A DNA stretch of 64,000 bases from Klebsiella quasipneumoniae subsp. quasipneumoniae (GTDB taxonomy: Bacteria > Pseudomonadota > Gammaproteobacteria > Enterobacterales > Enterobacteriaceae). The notes beneath the pieces were generated by a model, which was not told where the DNA came from, made no database searches, and saw only the letters and a list, made by a program, of their open reading frames with translations. The stretch lies in NCBI RefSeq assembly GCF_020525925.1, contig NZ_CP084876.1, positions 3,596,001 to 3,660,000 of the forward strand, given 5' to 3'. Each line of letters opens with the position of its first letter. The stretch's first letter is position 1. Positions 38,321-49,228 of the stretch are shown one piece after another. The position numbers were made by a program, and so were the translations under genes.

Positions 38321-39610
38321 ATGACCCTGGACGATCTCGCCTTCGATCGGCGCCACATCTGGCACCCCTACACCTCTATGACTTCCCCCCTGCCGGTCTA
38401 CCCGGTGGTTTCCGCCCACGGTTGCGAGCTGTCCCTCGCCAGCGGAGAACAGCTGATTGACGGTATGTCCTCCTGGTGGGCGGCGATCCACGGCTACAAT
38501 CACCCGCGTCTTAATGCGGCGATGAAAGCGCAAATCGACCAGATGTCGCACGTGATGTTCGGCGGGATCACTCACCCCTCGGCGGTGGCGCTGTGTCGTC
38601 AGCTGGTGGCAATGACCCCGCAATCGCTGGAGTGCGTATTCCTCGCCGACTCCGGTTCGGTAGCGGTTGAAGTGGCGATGAAAATGGCCCTGCAGTACTG
38701 GCAGGCGAAAGGCCAACCGCGTCGTCGTTTCCTGACCTTCCGCAACGGCTATCACGGCGATACCTTCGGCGCGATGTCGGTCTGCGATCCGCAGAACTCG
38801 ATGCACAGCCTGTGGCAGGGCTATCTACCGGATAACCTGTTCGCCCCCGCGCCGCAGAGCCGCTTTGACGGCGAGTGGGATGAAATGGATATGGTGCCCT
38901 TTGCCCGTCTGATGGCCGCGCACCGTCACGACATCGCCGCGGTGATCCTCGAACCGATCGTTCAGGGCGCGGGCGGGATGCGGATGTACCATCCGGAGTG
39001 GCTGAAGCGGGTGCGTAAAATGTGCGACCGGGAAGGAATACTGCTGATCGCCGATGAGATTGCCACCGGCTTTGGCCGCACCGGCAAGCTGTTCGCCTGC
39101 GAGCACGCCGGTATCGCCGCCGATATTCTGTGTCTGGGCAAGGCGCTGACCGGCGGCACCATGACCCTCTCCGCCGCGCTGACCACCCGCGAGGTGGCGG
39201 AAACCATCAGCAACGGTGAAGCCGGCTGCTTTATGCACGGCCCAACCTTTATGGGCAACCCGCTGGCCTGCGCGGTGGCCAGCGAAAGCCTGCGCCTGCT
39301 GGAGAGCGGTGAATGGCAGCGGCAGGTGGCGGCGATTGAAGCCCAGCTGCAGACCGAGCTGGCTCCGGCGCGGGGATCCGCCCTGGTCGCCGACGTCCGC
39401 GTGCTGGGCGCTATTGGCGTGGTTGAAACCTGTCGCCCGGTCAATATGGCTGCCCTGCAGCGCTTTTTCGTCGAGCAGGGGGTGTGGATCCGACCGTTTG
39501 GCCGCCTGATCTACCTGATGCCGCCGTATATCATCACGCCTGAACAGCTGTCCCGCCTGACCCGCGCCGTTAACCTGGCGGTGCAGGACGAAACATTTTT
39601 TAGCGAATAA
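38321..39610 (+). CDS. bioA: adenosylmethionine-8-amino-7-oxononanoate aminotransferase BioA
   Basis: A 429-residue class III aminotransferase that uses SAM as amino donor to make 7,8-diaminononanoate. Landmarks: [77 protein letters not shown] with the cofactor Asp, and the PLP Lys in [12 protein letters not shown]. The ATG at 38321 ([17 protein letters not shown]) matches E. coli; the frame's earlier ATG at 38303 is inside the operator. Confidence 0.95.
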   Translation: MTLDDLAFDRRHIWHPYTSMTSPLPVYPVVSAHGCELSLASGEQLIDGMSSWWAAIHGYNHPRLNAAMKAQIDQMSHVMFGGITHPSAVALCRQLVAMTPQSLECVFLADSGSVAVEVAMKMALQYWQAKGQPRRRFLTFRNGYHGDTFGAMSVCDPQNSMHSLWQGYLPDNLFAPAPQSRFDGEWDEMDMVPFARLMAAHRHDIAAVILEPIVQGAGGMRMYHPEWLKRVRKMCDREGILLIADEIATGFGRTGKLFACEHAGIAADILCLGKALTGGTMTLSAALTTREVAETISNGEAGCFMHGPTFMGNPLACAVASESLRLLESGEWQRQVAAIEAQLQTELAPARGSALVADVRVLGAIGVVETCRPVNMAALQRFFVEQGVWIRPFGRLIYLMPPYIITPEQLSRLTRAVNLAVQDETFFSE

Positions 39611-39680
39611 ATAGCGGAATTGCGTCGTGGTGCAGGCTACACTTCCTGGTTAATCAGCGCATTATCAATGAGGATGAAGC

Positions 39681-40157
39681 ATGAAACTGATCAGTCACGA
39701 TCTCCAGGACGGCGGTAAGCTGCCTAATCGTCACGTCTTCAACGGCATGGGCTACGATGGCGACAATATTTCGCCGCATCTGATGTGGGATGATGTGCCC
39801 GCAGGAACCAAAAGCTTTGTGGTGACCTGCTACGATCCGGATGCGCCGACCGGCTCCGGCTGGTGGCACTGGGTGGTGGCTAACCTGCCTGCGGATACGC
39901 GCGTCCTGCCGCAGGGGGCCGGTTCCGGCCAGGCGGAGCTGCCGGAAGAGGCCGTTCAGACCCGCACCGATTTTGGCAAGGCGGGATACGGCGGCGCGGC
40001 GCCGCCGAAGGGCGAGACCCACCGCTATATCTTTACCGTCCACGCCCTGGACGTTGAGAAAATTGAGGTGGATGCCGAGGCCAGCGGCGCAATGGTCGGC
40101 TTTAACGTCCATTTCCATTCCCTCTCCAGCGCCTCCATCACCGCCCTGTTCAGTTAA
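39681..40157 (+). CDS. ybhB: phosphatidylethanolamine-binding protein family YbhB
   Basis: A 158-residue cytoplasmic PEBP/RKIP-fold protein. It shows GDNISPHLMWDDVPAGTKSF, the ligand-pocket signature YDPDAPTGSGWWHWVVANLP and GGAAPPKGETHRYIFTVHAL. E. coli YbhB can inhibit protein kinases in vitro; its natural ligand is unknown. It follows bioA on the same strand with a 70-base gap. Repeat DNA starts directly after its stop. Confidence 0.93.
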   Translation: MKLISHDLQDGGKLPNRHVFNGMGYDGDNISPHLMWDDVPAGTKSFVVTCYDPDAPTGSGWWHWVVANLPADTRVLPQGAGSGQAELPEEAVQTRTDFGKAGYGGAAPPKGETHRYIFTVHALDVEKIEVDAEASGAMVGFNVHFHSLSSASITALFS

Positions 40158-40200
40158 TCTTCCCCCGGATAGCGGCTTGCGCCTTATCCGGGCTACCTGC

Positions 40201-40443
40201 TCACAGGCTCATACCTCGTAGGCCCGGTAAGCGCAGCGCCACCGGGCGATGACAGCAGGCACAGAGCCGATTTTGTGCCGGGTGGCGGCTGCGCCTTACC
40301 CGGCCTACAGGGTCCTCTCCCAGGCCAACACCTCGCAGACCCGGCAAGCACAGCACCGCCGGGGAAAGTATTGATTACCTTCCAGACAACCTTGTTGCAT
40401 GGTTGTTTTGCCGGGTGGCGGCTACGCCTTACCCGGCCTGGAG
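40201..40443. repeat. 243-bp direct repeat, left copy (BIME-rich)
   Basis: This segment recurs at 40869-41111 with no insertion or deletion, an offset of exactly 668 bases. It contains two REP-type arm pairs, including GCCGGGTGGCGGCTGCGCCT near 40279, and the spacer TTGATTACCTTCCAGACAAC at 40371-40390, which also occurs inverted at the copy A locus. No gene is visible. Confidence 0.85.
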
Positions 40444-40748
40444 TTCGTGCGACCTGTCGTTCATTTATTCACCAGCCTTGCTGAAACTGCCGGTGCTGGC
40501 GGCCTCAAAATCGCTGAGACGTTCCCGGAAGGTCGGGGCAGCCCGCATGGATGCGGGCTGAGGGCCGTGTTTTGCACGGACGCTGCCTCGGCCCGACCCG
40601 AAGCCTGAAGGGATAAGTCGAAGGTACCGCGTAGCGGCGATTTTGCTGGCCGGAGCCCGGGGGTACAGGGGGCGGCGGCGACTGGCCGCCCCCTGTGCGC
40701 TCCCTGCGCCATGATTGACATAACGCAGACGATTAGCCGGGAGCGCAA
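40340..40748 (-). repeat. dispersed element, copy B (inverted relative to copy A)
   Basis: The minus strand here aligns with 22151-22560. The core (minus strand about 40710-40480) keeps both hairpins and the open frame seen in copy A: MAQGAHRGRPVAAAPCTPGL, then SPLRGTFDLSLQASGRAEAA, and further on a segment ending PPAPAVS. In this copy the frame is 101 codons long from 40766. Only nine substitutions separate the two cores. The left end overlaps the 243-bp direct repeat. Confidence 0.8.
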
Positions 40749-40868
40749 TCTGCCCGGAATTAACATAGAAGTTGTAGCCCTGCCAGGCGCAGTGCGAACA
40801 AGACATTTCCGGTTGTGCCGTTATTTTGCCGGGTGGCGGCTGCGCCTTACCCGGCCTACAGTTCCCTC

Positions 40869-41111
40869 TCACAGGCTCATACCTCGTAGGCCCGGTAAGC
40901 GCAGCGCCACCGGGCGATGACAGCAGGCACAGAGCCGATTTTGTGCCGGGTGGCGGCTGCGCCTGACCCGGCCTACAGGGTCCTCTCCCAGGCCAACACC
41001 TCGCAGACCCGGCAAGCGCCGCGCCGCCGGGGAAAGTATTGATTACCTTCCAGACAACCCTGTTGCATGGTGATTTTGCCGGGTGGCGGCTGCGCCTGAC
41101 CCGGCCTGGAG
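40869..41111. repeat. 243-bp direct repeat, right copy (BIME-rich)
   Basis: Second copy of the segment at 40201-40443, same orientation. The two copies bracket 425 bases that hold most of dispersed element copy B. Another REP-like arm pair follows at about 41123-41165, just before the end of hutT. Confidence 0.85.
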
Positions 41112-41174
41112 GGTCCTCTCACAGGCCAACACCTCGTCGCCCCGGCAAGCGCCGCGCCGCCGGGGAGATCTGAT

Positions 41175-42557
41175 TTACTGCTCAGTGACAACCTGCAGCG
41201 CGGTTTTACGCACCCGCGCGTACCACACCACCGTCAGCAGCCCGAGCCAGACCAGGCCGGCGATCAGCGCCATCCGCGTCTCGGCAAACATCCCCAGCAC
41301 AGCGATGACCAGCCCCATAAACAGCAGCGTTAACAGCGGCGCCACCGGCCAGAACGGAACGGGGAAGGCAATCTGGCTGCGCTCTTCGGCAGACAAACTA
41401 CGGCGCATGGCGAAATGGGAGAGCAGGATCATCAGCCATACCCACACCGTGGCGAATGCCGCCAGCGAAGCAATCAGCACAAATACCTGCTCGGGGATCA
41501 GATAGTTCAGCACCACCGCCGCCAGCAGCGCGCCGCCCATGACCACCACCGTCATCCAGGGTACGCCGTTGCTGGCGATGCGCTGGAAGCTTTTCGGCGC
41601 CAGCCCCTCCTTCGACATGCCATACATCATGCGTCCGGCGCCGAAGATATCGCTGTTAATCGCCGAGATGCTGGCGCTGATCACGATGATGTTAAGGATT
41701 GTCGCCGCCGCCGGGATCCCCAGACCGTCGAAAATCAGCACAAACGGACTCCCCTGCTCGCCAAAGCTGTTCCACGGGAAAATCGCCATCAGCACCGCCA
41801 GGGTGCAGACGTAAAACAGGATAATGCGCAGCGGAATGGTATTGATGGCCTGCGGGATGACCTTCTTCGGATCCTTCGCTTCCGCGGCGGTGACGCCGAT
41901 AATCTCCACCCCGCCGAAGGCGAACATCACGATGCCAAGCGAAGCGATAACGCCCTGCCAGCCGTTAGGGGCAAAGCCGCCGTGGCTCCAGAGATTTTCC
42001 AGCCCGGTGGCCGGGAAGCTATGGCCGAAGCCAAAGAAGATGATCCCCGCCCCCGCCAGCATCATGGCGATAATCGCCACCACCTTCACCAGCGACAGCC
42101 AGAACTCCATCTCGCCGAACACCCGCACGTTGCACAGGTTCATGGCGCCGATAAAGAAGATGATGCTGAGGATCCAGATCCAGCGCGGGACATCGGGATA
42201 CCACAATCCCATATAGATGCCGAAGGCGGTCACGTCGGCCAGGGCGACGATTACCATTTCAAAAGTGTAGGTCCAGCCGGTAATAAACCCGGCCAGCGGG
42301 CCGAGATACTGGCGGGCATAGCTGCCGAAGGAGCCGGAAACCGGGTTGCGCACCGCCATCTCGCCCAGCGCGCGCATGACGATAAACACCGCCGCGCCGC
42401 CAATCAAATAGGCCAGCAGCACCGCCGGGCCCGCCGCCTTGATGGCGGAAGCCGAGCCATAGAACAGCCCGGTGCCGATCGCGGAGCCGAGCGCAATAAA
42501 TCGAATGTGTCGGGCATTGAGCCCGCGCAGCAGATGTGGCTTGTGTTGTTGTTGCAT
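41175..42557 (-). CDS. hutT: amino acid permease, probable histidine transporter HutT
   Basis: A 460-residue, 12-helix permease of the amino acid transporter (APC/AAT) family. It starts [20 protein letters not shown] and has the family signature [40 protein letters not shown] and [20 protein letters not shown]. It resembles ProY/histidine-type permeases. It lies 98 bases after hutH on the same strand, so histidine (or urocanate) uptake is the natural guess; specificity is not readable from the sequence. Confidence 0.8.
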   Translation of the reverse strand: MQQQHKPHLLRGLNARHIRFIALGSAIGTGLFYGSASAIKAAGPAVLLAYLIGGAAVFIVMRALGEMAVRNPVSGSFGSYARQYLGPLAGFITGWTYTFEMVIVALADVTAFGIYMGLWYPDVPRWIWILSIIFFIGAMNLCNVRVFGEMEFWLSLVKVVAIIAMMLAGAGIIFFGFGHSFPATGLENLWSHGGFAPNGWQGVIASLGIVMFAFGGVEIIGVTAAEAKDPKKVIPQAINTIPLRIILFYVCTLAVLMAIFPWNSFGEQGSPFVLIFDGLGIPAAATILNIIVISASISAINSDIFGAGRMMYGMSKEGLAPKSFQRIASNGVPWMTVVVMGGALLAAVVLNYLIPEQVFVLIASLAAFATVWVWLMILLSHFAMRRSLSAEERSQIAFPVPFWPVAPLLTLLFMGLVIAVLGMFAETRMALIAGLVWLGLLTVVWYARVRKTALQVVTEQ

Positions 42558-42655
42558 ATACAGGTGTCCTGGTTTTTTTATTTGACGACAAATATGCGAT
42601 GTAGGGCGGTCGGGGGAATGATTTCCCCCGACGCGGGTACAGAGAACAACGGTGA

Positions 42656-44191
42656 TTAGTGCAGGCCTGGCAGTACCGCAGGCAGCAGACGCGTCAGGTG
42701 ACGGGCCGCCAGAAGCGCTATGGCATTATCGATATCCGGGGCGAAGTAGCGATCCTGCGTATAGTGAGGGACGCGTTCGCGCAGCAGATGGCGCGCCTCT
42801 TCCAGCAGCGGGCTGGTGGTCAGCCCTTCGCGCATATCCAGCCCCTGCGCCGCCGCCAGCCACTCGACGGCCAGTACGCCGCGGGTGTTCTCGGCCATCG
42901 CCCACAGGCGGCGACCGGCCGCCGGCGCCATCGAGACGTGGTCTTCCTGGTTGGCGGAGGTCGGCAGGCTGTCGACGCTGTGCGGGTGCGACAGCGCTTT
43001 GTTTTCACTGGCCAGCGCCGCCGCCGTGACCTGGGCAATCATAAACCCGGAGTTCACCCCGCCGTTTTTGACGAGGAACGGCGGTAGCTGCGACATATGG
43101 CTGTCCATCATCAGCGCGATGCGACGCTCGGAGAGCGAGCCGATTTCGGCAATCGCCAGCGCGATATTATCCGCCGCCATCGCCACCGGCTCGGCGTGGA
43201 AGTTACCGCCGGAGATCACGTCATTCTCGGCGGCGAAGACCAGCGGGTTATCGGACACCGCGTTGGCTTCGGCCAGCAGCACCTCAGCCGCCTGGCGGAT
43301 CTGGGTCAGGCAGGCGCCCATCACCTGCGGCTGACAGCGCAGGGAGTACGGGTCCTGCACCTTGCTGCAGTTATGGTGCGACAGCGAGATCGCGCTGTCG
43401 TCGGTCAGCAGATGGCGATACAGCGCCGCCGCGTCAATCTGCCCGCGCTGGCCGCGCACTTCATGGATGCGCGCATCAAACGGACGACGGGAGCCCAGCG
43501 CCGCTTCGGTGGTTAACGCCCCGCAGACGACCGCGGAGGCGAACAAATCTTCGGCTTCGAACAGACCGCGCAGGGCAAAAGCGGTCGACGCCTGGGTGCC
43601 GTTGAGCAGCGCCAGCCCCTCTTTCGCCGCCAGGGTAATCGGCTCCAGCCCCGCCTGACGCAGCGCTTCGGTGGCCGGCAGCCAGTCGCCGCCGCGTACC
43701 CGCGCTTTACCTTCGCCAAGCAGGGTCAGCGACATATGGGCCAGCGGCGCGAGGTCGCCGGAGGCGCCGACGGAGCCTTTCGCCGGGATCCACGGCGTCA
43801 CGCCGGCATTCACCAGGCCAATCAGCGCCTGGATCACGCTCAGGCGGATCCCGGAGAATCCGCGAGACAGACTGTTAATCTTCAGCACCATAATCAGGCG
43901 CGCCAGGTCATCGTCCAGCGGCTCGCCTACGCCCGCCGCATGGGACAGCACCAGCGAACGCTGCAGGTTCTCCAGATCTTCCGTCGAGATACGGGTCTGC
44001 GCCAGCAGGCCAAAACCGGTGTTGATGCCGTAGGCGGTCCGCCCTTCGGCAAGGATAGCGTTGACGCAGGCCACGCTCTCGTCAATGGCGGCAAACGCGC
44101 CGCTGTCGAGGGCAATATTCACCGGGTGGCTGTAGATGTCGCGGAGCTGCGACAGGCTGAGTTGACCCGGGATCAGAGTTAAAGATTTCAT
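42656..44191 (-). CDS. hutH: histidine ammonia-lyase HutH
   Basis: A 511-residue enzyme that deaminates histidine to urocanate, the first Hut step. The Ala143-Ser144-Gly145 triad ([16 protein letters not shown]) forms the MIO cofactor. [15 protein letters not shown] and [20 protein letters not shown] are further active-site segments. The start at 44189-44191 ([13 protein letters not shown]) gives the usual length and overlaps hutU by 4 bases. Confidence 0.97.
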   Translation of the reverse strand: MKSLTLIPGQLSLSQLRDIYSHPVNIALDSGAFAAIDESVACVNAILAEGRTAYGINTGFGLLAQTRISTEDLENLQRSLVLSHAAGVGEPLDDDLARLIMVLKINSLSRGFSGIRLSVIQALIGLVNAGVTPWIPAKGSVGASGDLAPLAHMSLTLLGEGKARVRGGDWLPATEALRQAGLEPITLAAKEGLALLNGTQASTAFALRGLFEAEDLFASAVVCGALTTEAALGSRRPFDARIHEVRGQRGQIDAAALYRHLLTDDSAISLSHHNCSKVQDPYSLRCQPQVMGACLTQIRQAAEVLLAEANAVSDNPLVFAAENDVISGGNFHAEPVAMAADNIALAIAEIGSLSERRIALMMDSHMSQLPPFLVKNGGVNSGFMIAQVTAAALASENKALSHPHSVDSLPTSANQEDHVSMAPAAGRRLWAMAENTRGVLAVEWLAAAQGLDMREGLTTSPLLEEARHLLRERVPHYTQDRYFAPDIDNAIALLAARHLTRLLPAVLPGLH

Positions 44192-45876
44192 TTCGCGTTC
44201 CCCTGCGTTGCCGCCACCATCGGAAGATTCAGACCCTGTTCTGCCGCGCATTCAATGGCAATCTCGTACCCCGCGTCGGCATGACGCATCACGCCGGTGG
44301 CCGGGTCGTTGTGCAGGACGCGGGCGATACGCGCTGCCGCTTCATCGGTGCCATCGCAGACGATAACCATCCCGGAGTGTTGCGAGAAGCCCATGCCTAC
44401 CCCGCCGCCGTGGTGCAGCGACACCCAGGTCGCGCCGCTGGCGGTGTTGAGCAGCGCATTCAGCAGCGGCCAGTCAGAGACCGCGTCAGAGCCGTCGCGC
44501 ATCGCTTCGGTTTCGCGGTTCGGGCTGGCGACGGAGCCGGAGTCAAGATGATCGCGGCCAATCACGATCGGCGCGGAGACTTCGCCGCTGCGCACCATTT
44601 CGTTAAACGCCAGGCCCAGCTTCTGCCGCCATTCCAGACCGACCCAGCAGATACGCGCCGGCAGTCCCTGGAAGCTTATGCGCTCGCGTGCCATATCCAG
44701 CCAATGGTGCAGATGCTTATCATCCTTGATGATCTCTTTCACTTTCGCGTCAGTCTTGTAGATATCCTGCGGATCGCCGGAGAGCGCCACCCAGCGGAAC
44801 GGACCGATACCGCGGCAGAACAGCGGGCGGATATAGGCCGGCACGAAGCCCGGGAAATCGAAGGCGTTGCTGACGCCCACTTCCTGAGCCATCTGGCGAA
44901 TGTTGTTACCGTAGTCGAAAGTCGGCACCCCCATCTCATGGAAGGCCAGCATCGCCTGCACATGGTCGGCCATCGAGCGTTTCGCCGCCAGAATGGTGCC
45001 CTGCGGATCGGATTCAGCTTTCTGCTGATACGCTTCCCAGCTCCAGCCTTTCGGCAGATAGCCGTGCAGCGGGTCGTGGGCGCTGGTCTGGTCGGTGACC
45101 ATATCCGGGCGCACGCCGCGTTTCACCAGCTCCGGCACGATCTCCGCGGCGTTGCCGCACAGCGCGATGGAGATAGCCCGGCCTTCGGCGGTGTATTTCT
45201 TGATACGCGCCAGGGCGTCATCCAGAGAAGTGGCTTGTTCGTCCACGTAGCGGGTGCGCAGACGGAAATCGATGCGGCTCTGCTGGCATTCAATATTCAG
45301 CGAGCAGGCGCCGGCCAGCGTCGCGGCCAGCGGCTGCGCGCCGCCCATGCCGCCCAGCCCGGCGGTTAGCACCCAGCGGCCTTTCAGGCTGCCCTGATAG
45401 TGCTGGCGACCGGCTTCGACGAAGGTTTCGTAAGTGCCCTGGACGATGCCCTGGCTGCCAATGTAGATCCAGCTGCCGGCGGTCATCTGGCCGTACATCG
45501 CCAGCCCTTTGGCATCCAGCTCGTTAAAGTGTTCCCAGGTCGCCCAGTGCGGAACCAGGTTGGAGTTAGCGATCAGCACGCGCGGCGAGTGTTCATGGGT
45601 TTTGAAAACGCCCACTGGCTTGCCGGACTGGACCAGCAGGGTCTCGTCGCTTTCCAGGTTCTTCAGCGCCTTCACGATAGCGTCATAGCATTCCCAGTTG
45701 CGCGCTGCGCGACCAATACCGCCATAGACCACCAGTTCGTGCGGGTTTTCGGCGACATCGGGATCGAGGTTATTCATTAACATACGCAGCGGGGCTTCGG
45801 TCAACCAGCTCTTCGCGGTCAGCGTCGTGCCTCTTGGCGCACGGACGTCCAGCTGGCGATATTTGCTTTGCGACAT
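44188..45876 (-). CDS. hutU: urocanate hydratase HutU
   Basis: A 562-residue NAD-dependent enzyme that hydrates urocanate to imidazolone propionate. The NAD-binding segment [20 protein letters not shown] and the catalytic cysteine region in [20 protein letters not shown] are intact. The ATG at 45874-45876 has AGGAG 8 bases ahead. It is the first gene of hutUH(T); HutC and NAC sites lie 43-103 bases upstream. Confidence 0.97.
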   Translation of the reverse strand: MSQSKYRQLDVRAPRGTTLTAKSWLTEAPLRMLMNNLDPDVAENPHELVVYGGIGRAARNWECYDAIVKALKNLESDETLLVQSGKPVGVFKTHEHSPRVLIANSNLVPHWATWEHFNELDAKGLAMYGQMTAGSWIYIGSQGIVQGTYETFVEAGRQHYQGSLKGRWVLTAGLGGMGGAQPLAATLAGACSLNIECQQSRIDFRLRTRYVDEQATSLDDALARIKKYTAEGRAISIALCGNAAEIVPELVKRGVRPDMVTDQTSAHDPLHGYLPKGWSWEAYQQKAESDPQGTILAAKRSMADHVQAMLAFHEMGVPTFDYGNNIRQMAQEVGVSNAFDFPGFVPAYIRPLFCRGIGPFRWVALSGDPQDIYKTDAKVKEIIKDDKHLHHWLDMARERISFQGLPARICWVGLEWRQKLGLAFNEMVRSGEVSAPIVIGRDHLDSGSVASPNRETEAMRDGSDAVSDWPLLNALLNTASGATWVSLHHGGGVGMGFSQHSGMVIVCDGTDEAAARIARVLHNDPATGVMRHADAGYEIAIECAAEQGLNLPMVAATQGNAK

Positions 45877-45918
45877 CGGGGTTTCTCCTGACAATGAACG
45901 TTGTTTACGTAGATACAT

Positions 45919-45938
45919 ATACTTGTCTATACAAGCAT
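45919..45938. promoter_or_regulatory. HutC operator at the hutU promoter
   Basis: ATACTTGTCTATACAAGCAT is a near-palindrome with CTTG/CAAG arms. Its core TTGTATAGACA (minus strand) is found again just upstream of hutI at 48993-49003. Position fits repression of hutUH by HutC, relieved by urocanate. Confidence 0.8.
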
Positions 45939-45964
45939 GCGCAAGCCAGGATTTAACAGAAATG

Positions 45965-45979
45965 ATACAATTTTGTTAT
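45965..45979 (-). promoter_or_regulatory. NAC-binding site upstream of hutU
   Basis: On the minus strand ATAACAAAATTGTAT fits the NAC consensus ATA-N6-TnGTAT exactly. NAC activates hutUH in Klebsiella under nitrogen limitation, binding upstream of the promoter. It lies about 26 bases upstream of the HutC operator. Confidence 0.78.
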
Positions 45980-46018
45980 ATTGCGTCAGCAATCACGTTT
46001 TGCTGACGCCAGCGTGGA

Positions 46019-46744
46019 TCAGGAGCCAAAGCGGCCCTGCAGACGATAGCGGCTACCGGGGAACAGCAGGCGCGCGTGGGAGACGATGTGGGTTGTCGAC
46101 CAGGTGCGGCGGCGGATCAGCAGGCAGGGATCGTGGGCGTGAATATGCAGCAGCGCGCACTCTTCCGCCGTGGCCTGCACCGCTTCAACAATATGTTCAC
46201 CTTCTGTTAACGGGGCGATCAGCGACAGATAATCATGGGGCGTGGTGGCGGTATAATCCTGCTGGAGATAGTCCGGCACCACCGCGGCATTGACGCAGCG
46301 ATCTTCGATTTGCACCGGCACCTCGTTTTCGTAATGCACCATCAGCGAGTGAAAGATGCGGGTGCCTTCCGCTACGCTGAGCGCCGCCGCCTGAATATGA
46401 TCCGCCCGGGTCTCCTCCAGCAGCAGCACCTCGCAGCGGTGCTGATGGTGACGGGCAATAATTTCTTCGGCAATGCTGCGCACCTCAAACAGCGCCGACT
46501 GCCCTTTCGGTTCGGCGACAAAGGTCCCCACCCCTTGCAACCTGACCAGCAGGCCTTCATCCGTTAGCTCGCGCAGCGCGCGGTTGATGGTCATCCGGCT
46601 GAAGCCGAACTGGGCCACCAGCTCCGCTTCCGAAGGGATACGGTCATGCGGTCGCCAGACGCCGCTGTGAATTTTTTCACCGATAGCCTGCTTCACCTTC
46701 TCATAAAAAGGCGCGGGCGCGGAACGGGGTTGCTGTGAAAACAT
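46019..46744 (-). CDS. hutC: histidine utilization repressor HutC
   Basis: A 241-residue GntR-family repressor of the HutC subgroup. The winged helix is at about 15-80 (GVWRPHDRIPSEAELVAQFG, FSRMTINRALRELTDEGLLV), the UTRA effector domain that binds urocanate follows (EDRCVNAAVVPDYLQQDYTA). I set the start at the ATG at 46742-46744; the open frame runs 7 codons further to a TTG. It is the last gene of hutIGC, 57 bases after hutG. Confidence 0.95.
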   Translation of the reverse strand: MFSQQPRSAPAPFYEKVKQAIGEKIHSGVWRPHDRIPSEAELVAQFGFSRMTINRALRELTDEGLLVRLQGVGTFVAEPKGQSALFEVRSIAEEIIARHHQHRCEVLLLEETRADHIQAAALSVAEGTRIFHSLMVHYENEVPVQIEDRCVNAAVVPDYLQQDYTATTPHDYLSLIAPLTEGEHIVEAVQATAEECALLHIHAHDPCLLIRRRTWSTTHIVSHARLLFPGSRYRLQGRFGS

Positions 46745-46801
46745 AGCCTGGCTTTCCTTTTGCAAAATGGGCGGCGAAACACCCAGAATATACCGGAATG
46801 G

Positions 46802-47758
46802 CTACTGCCACCAATGGGCGATTTGCCATGCCAGACGGGCCGCCGCGCGGGCGCCCTGACCGTCAATGTCAAACTGCGGGTTGAACTCCACCAGATCCAC
46901 CGCCTGTAGCTTACCGCTGCGGCACAACGGCTCTACGATACGCAGCAGGGTCGCCAGCGGCACGCCCAGCGCCGCCGGCGCGGATACCGCCGGCATTTCG
47001 CGCGCCGGCAGCACGTCGAGATCGATAGTCAGATACAGACGGTCGAATTGCGCGATATTGCGCTCAAGCTCGGCCAGCACCCGGGTTTCGAAGGCCTGTA
47101 ATACCTGTAGATCCTCCACAATAGCCACCTCGCGCCGCGCCGCTTCTTCCCAGAGCGCCTGGGTGTTGGCCGCCCGACTGACCCCAATGCAGGTATAGTG
47201 AAAACCGCGCTGCTGCGCGTCACACTCCAGCGCCAGCTGGCGGAACGGCGTCCCGGAGCTGGCGCACTCGGCAAAGCGCAGATCCAGATGCGCATCGAGG
47301 TTAATAATGCCCACTTTTTCGCCGGGGAAGGCATCCAGTATCCCGGCGCCGTGACCGAAGGCGGTCTCGTGGCCGCCGCCCAGTACCAGCGTGCGTTTGC
47401 CGGCGCGCTGGCAGGCGGTCACCGCCTCGCGCAGCGCCTGATGCGCGGCTTCCAGCTGGTCGCCTTCGACGCTAATCGTGCCAATATCCACGCAGCGGTC
47501 GTGGCCCTGATGGCTGGCCATATTGGCCAGCGCCCGGCGTAGGGTCGCCGGGCCGTCAGCCGCTCCGGTACGCCCTTTGTTGCGCCGGACGCCTTCGTCA
47601 CAGGCGAAGCCGAGCAGCGCGATATCGCCGGGCATCTCCTGCGGCGCGAAGCGTTCGGCGCGGGGAATGGTCTGGAACAGACGCAGCGCATTCGGCGCTT
47701 CCGCGCTGTCGTCGCGACCTTGCCAAAGGTTAGCGGGGGTAGCTTGCCACAGCATCAT
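46802..47758 (-). CDS. hutG: formimidoylglutamase HutG
   Basis: A 318-residue arginase-fold enzyme that splits formiminoglutamate to glutamate and formamide, the last Hut step. Manganese ligands are visible in [22 protein letters not shown] and [19 protein letters not shown]. Its start overlaps the hutI stop; tandem ATGs at 47758 and 47755 leave the exact first residue open. Confidence 0.94.
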   Translation of the reverse strand: MMLWQATPANLWQGRDDSAEAPNALRLFQTIPRAERFAPQEMPGDIALLGFACDEGVRRNKGRTGAADGPATLRRALANMASHQGHDRCVDIGTISVEGDQLEAAHQALREAVTACQRAGKRTLVLGGGHETAFGHGAGILDAFPGEKVGIINLDAHLDLRFAECASSGTPFRQLALECDAQQRGFHYTCIGVSRAANTQALWEEAARREVAIVEDLQVLQAFETRVLAELERNIAQFDRLYLTIDLDVLPAREMPAVSAPAALGVPLATLLRIVEPLCRSGKLQAVDLVEFNPQFDIDGQGARAAARLAWQIAHWWQ

Positions 47759-48972
47759 TGTAGTTCTCCTCGTACCACACGCTGCCAGAGCGGACTGCGC
47801 CCCGGCTCATACACCATCTCGACCGGATGCTCGGCATCCCAGATGGCAAAGTTCGCCACAAAGCCCGCCGCCAGCTGGCCGTGGCTGTTCTGCCGCCCCA
47901 GCGCCCGCGCGGCATGGCGCGTCACGCCGGCCCACGCCTCTTCCGGCGTCAGGCCAAATTTGACGCAGGCCATGTTCATCGCCAGATGCAGGCTGGCGAA
48001 GGGGCTGGTCCCGGGGTTGAAATCCGTCGCCACCGCCATCGGCACCTGGAACTTGCGCAACAGTTCCACCGGCGGTTTGCGGGTTTCATTGAGGAAGTAG
48101 AACGCGCCGGGCAGCAGGGCCGCCACGGTGCCGCTCTCGCGCATCGCCGCCACCCCCTCTTCCGTCAGATATTCGATATGGTCGGCGGACAGTCCGTGAT
48201 AACGGCTCACCAGCTGCGCGCCGCCCAGCGAGGAGAGCTGCTCAACGTGACCTTTAACCGGAATGCCTAGCGCCTGCGCCGCCTGAAACACCCGCTCGGT
48301 TTGCTGCGGGCTGAAACCGACGTTTTCGCAGAAGACGTCGACGCTTTCAAACAGCCCCTCCCGCCACAGCGTCGGCAGGATCGTCTCGCAGACCAGCGTA
48401 ATATAGCCGTCGGCGTCGCCTTGATATTCCGGCGGCGTGGCGTGGGCAGAGAGCAGCGTCGCCGAAAGCTCGACGCCATTGTCGTCGGCCAGCTGGCGGG
48501 CGACCCGCAGCATTTTGCGCTCGTTTTGCAGATCGAGACCGTAGCCGGATTTGATCTCCAGAGTGGTCACCCCTTCACGCAGCAGGCGGGCCAGCCGCGG
48601 CTGGGCCAGCGCCAGCAGCTCGGCTTCGCTGCTGTCGCGGGTGGCGCGCACGGTGGCATTAATCCCCCCACCGCTGGCGCTGATGGTCTGATAGGAGACG
48701 CCGTTCAGACGCTGCTCCCACTCCTGGGCCCGGCTGCCGCCGAAGACGAGATGGGTGTGGCAGTCGATTAATCCCGGCGTGACCAGCCGGCCTTCGAGAT
48801 CGATCCTGCGCCCGCTGGGGAGGTCATTTTCGGGGACGATCGCCGCAATGCGACCGTCGCGGACCAGCAGCGCGTGGCGCTCCAGCAGACCGTATGGTTG
48901 AGCGTGGTCGGGGTTCAAGGTGGCGAGACGGGCGTTTCGCCAGATAACGCGTTCGGAGGTGGCTTCAGTCAT
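47755..48972 (-). CDS. hutI: imidazolonepropionase HutI
   Basis: A 405-residue amidohydrolase that opens the ring of imidazolone propionate. Metal ligands lie in [20 protein letters not shown] (His-X-His), [12 protein letters not shown] and [21 protein letters not shown] set the start at 48970-48972 ([19 protein letters not shown]); the longer frame would read through the HutC-like site. It is the first gene of hutIGC. Confidence 0.94.
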   Translation of the reverse strand: MTEATSERVIWRNARLATLNPDHAQPYGLLERHALLVRDGRIAAIVPENDLPSGRRIDLEGRLVTPGLIDCHTHLVFGGSRAQEWEQRLNGVSYQTISASGGGINATVRATRDSSEAELLALAQPRLARLLREGVTTLEIKSGYGLDLQNERKMLRVARQLADDNGVELSATLLSAHATPPEYQGDADGYITLVCETILPTLWREGLFESVDVFCENVGFSPQQTERVFQAAQALGIPVKGHVEQLSSLGGAQLVSRYHGLSADHIEYLTEEGVAAMRESGTVAALLPGAFYFLNETRKPPVELLRKFQVPMAVATDFNPGTSPFASLHLAMNMACVKFGLTPEEAWAGVTRHAARALGRQNSHGQLAAGFVANFAIWDAEHPVEMVYEPGRSPLWQRVVRGELQ

Positions 48973-48992
48973 AGCGTTCAACTTGTCATGGG

Positions 48993-49003
48993 TTGTATAG
49001 ACA
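48993..49003. promoter_or_regulatory. HutC-like half-conserved operator at hutI
   Basis: TTGTATAGACA is identical to the core of the hutU operator, but the outer arms are weaker here. It lies 21-31 bases upstream of the hutI ATG and would allow HutC to repress its own operon. Confidence 0.65.
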
Positions 49004-49228
49004 TTTATTTTCATAACGCCGGGAATGTCAACAAAAGCGCGACTAAATGTTATTTATTTGTGACTAGGGACCGTCCCGGAACAGCGTTCATTGCGTAAAG
49101 AAGGTAAGTTTTTCAGCCCGCATCTTCCCGTTTCGTTCAAGTTAGTATAAAACAGCAGGTTTTAAAGGACTTATACCCTGGCGTCTCAGCCGGGGTATTT
49201 CACTACGCTTAATTTTGCCCGGAGCAAC

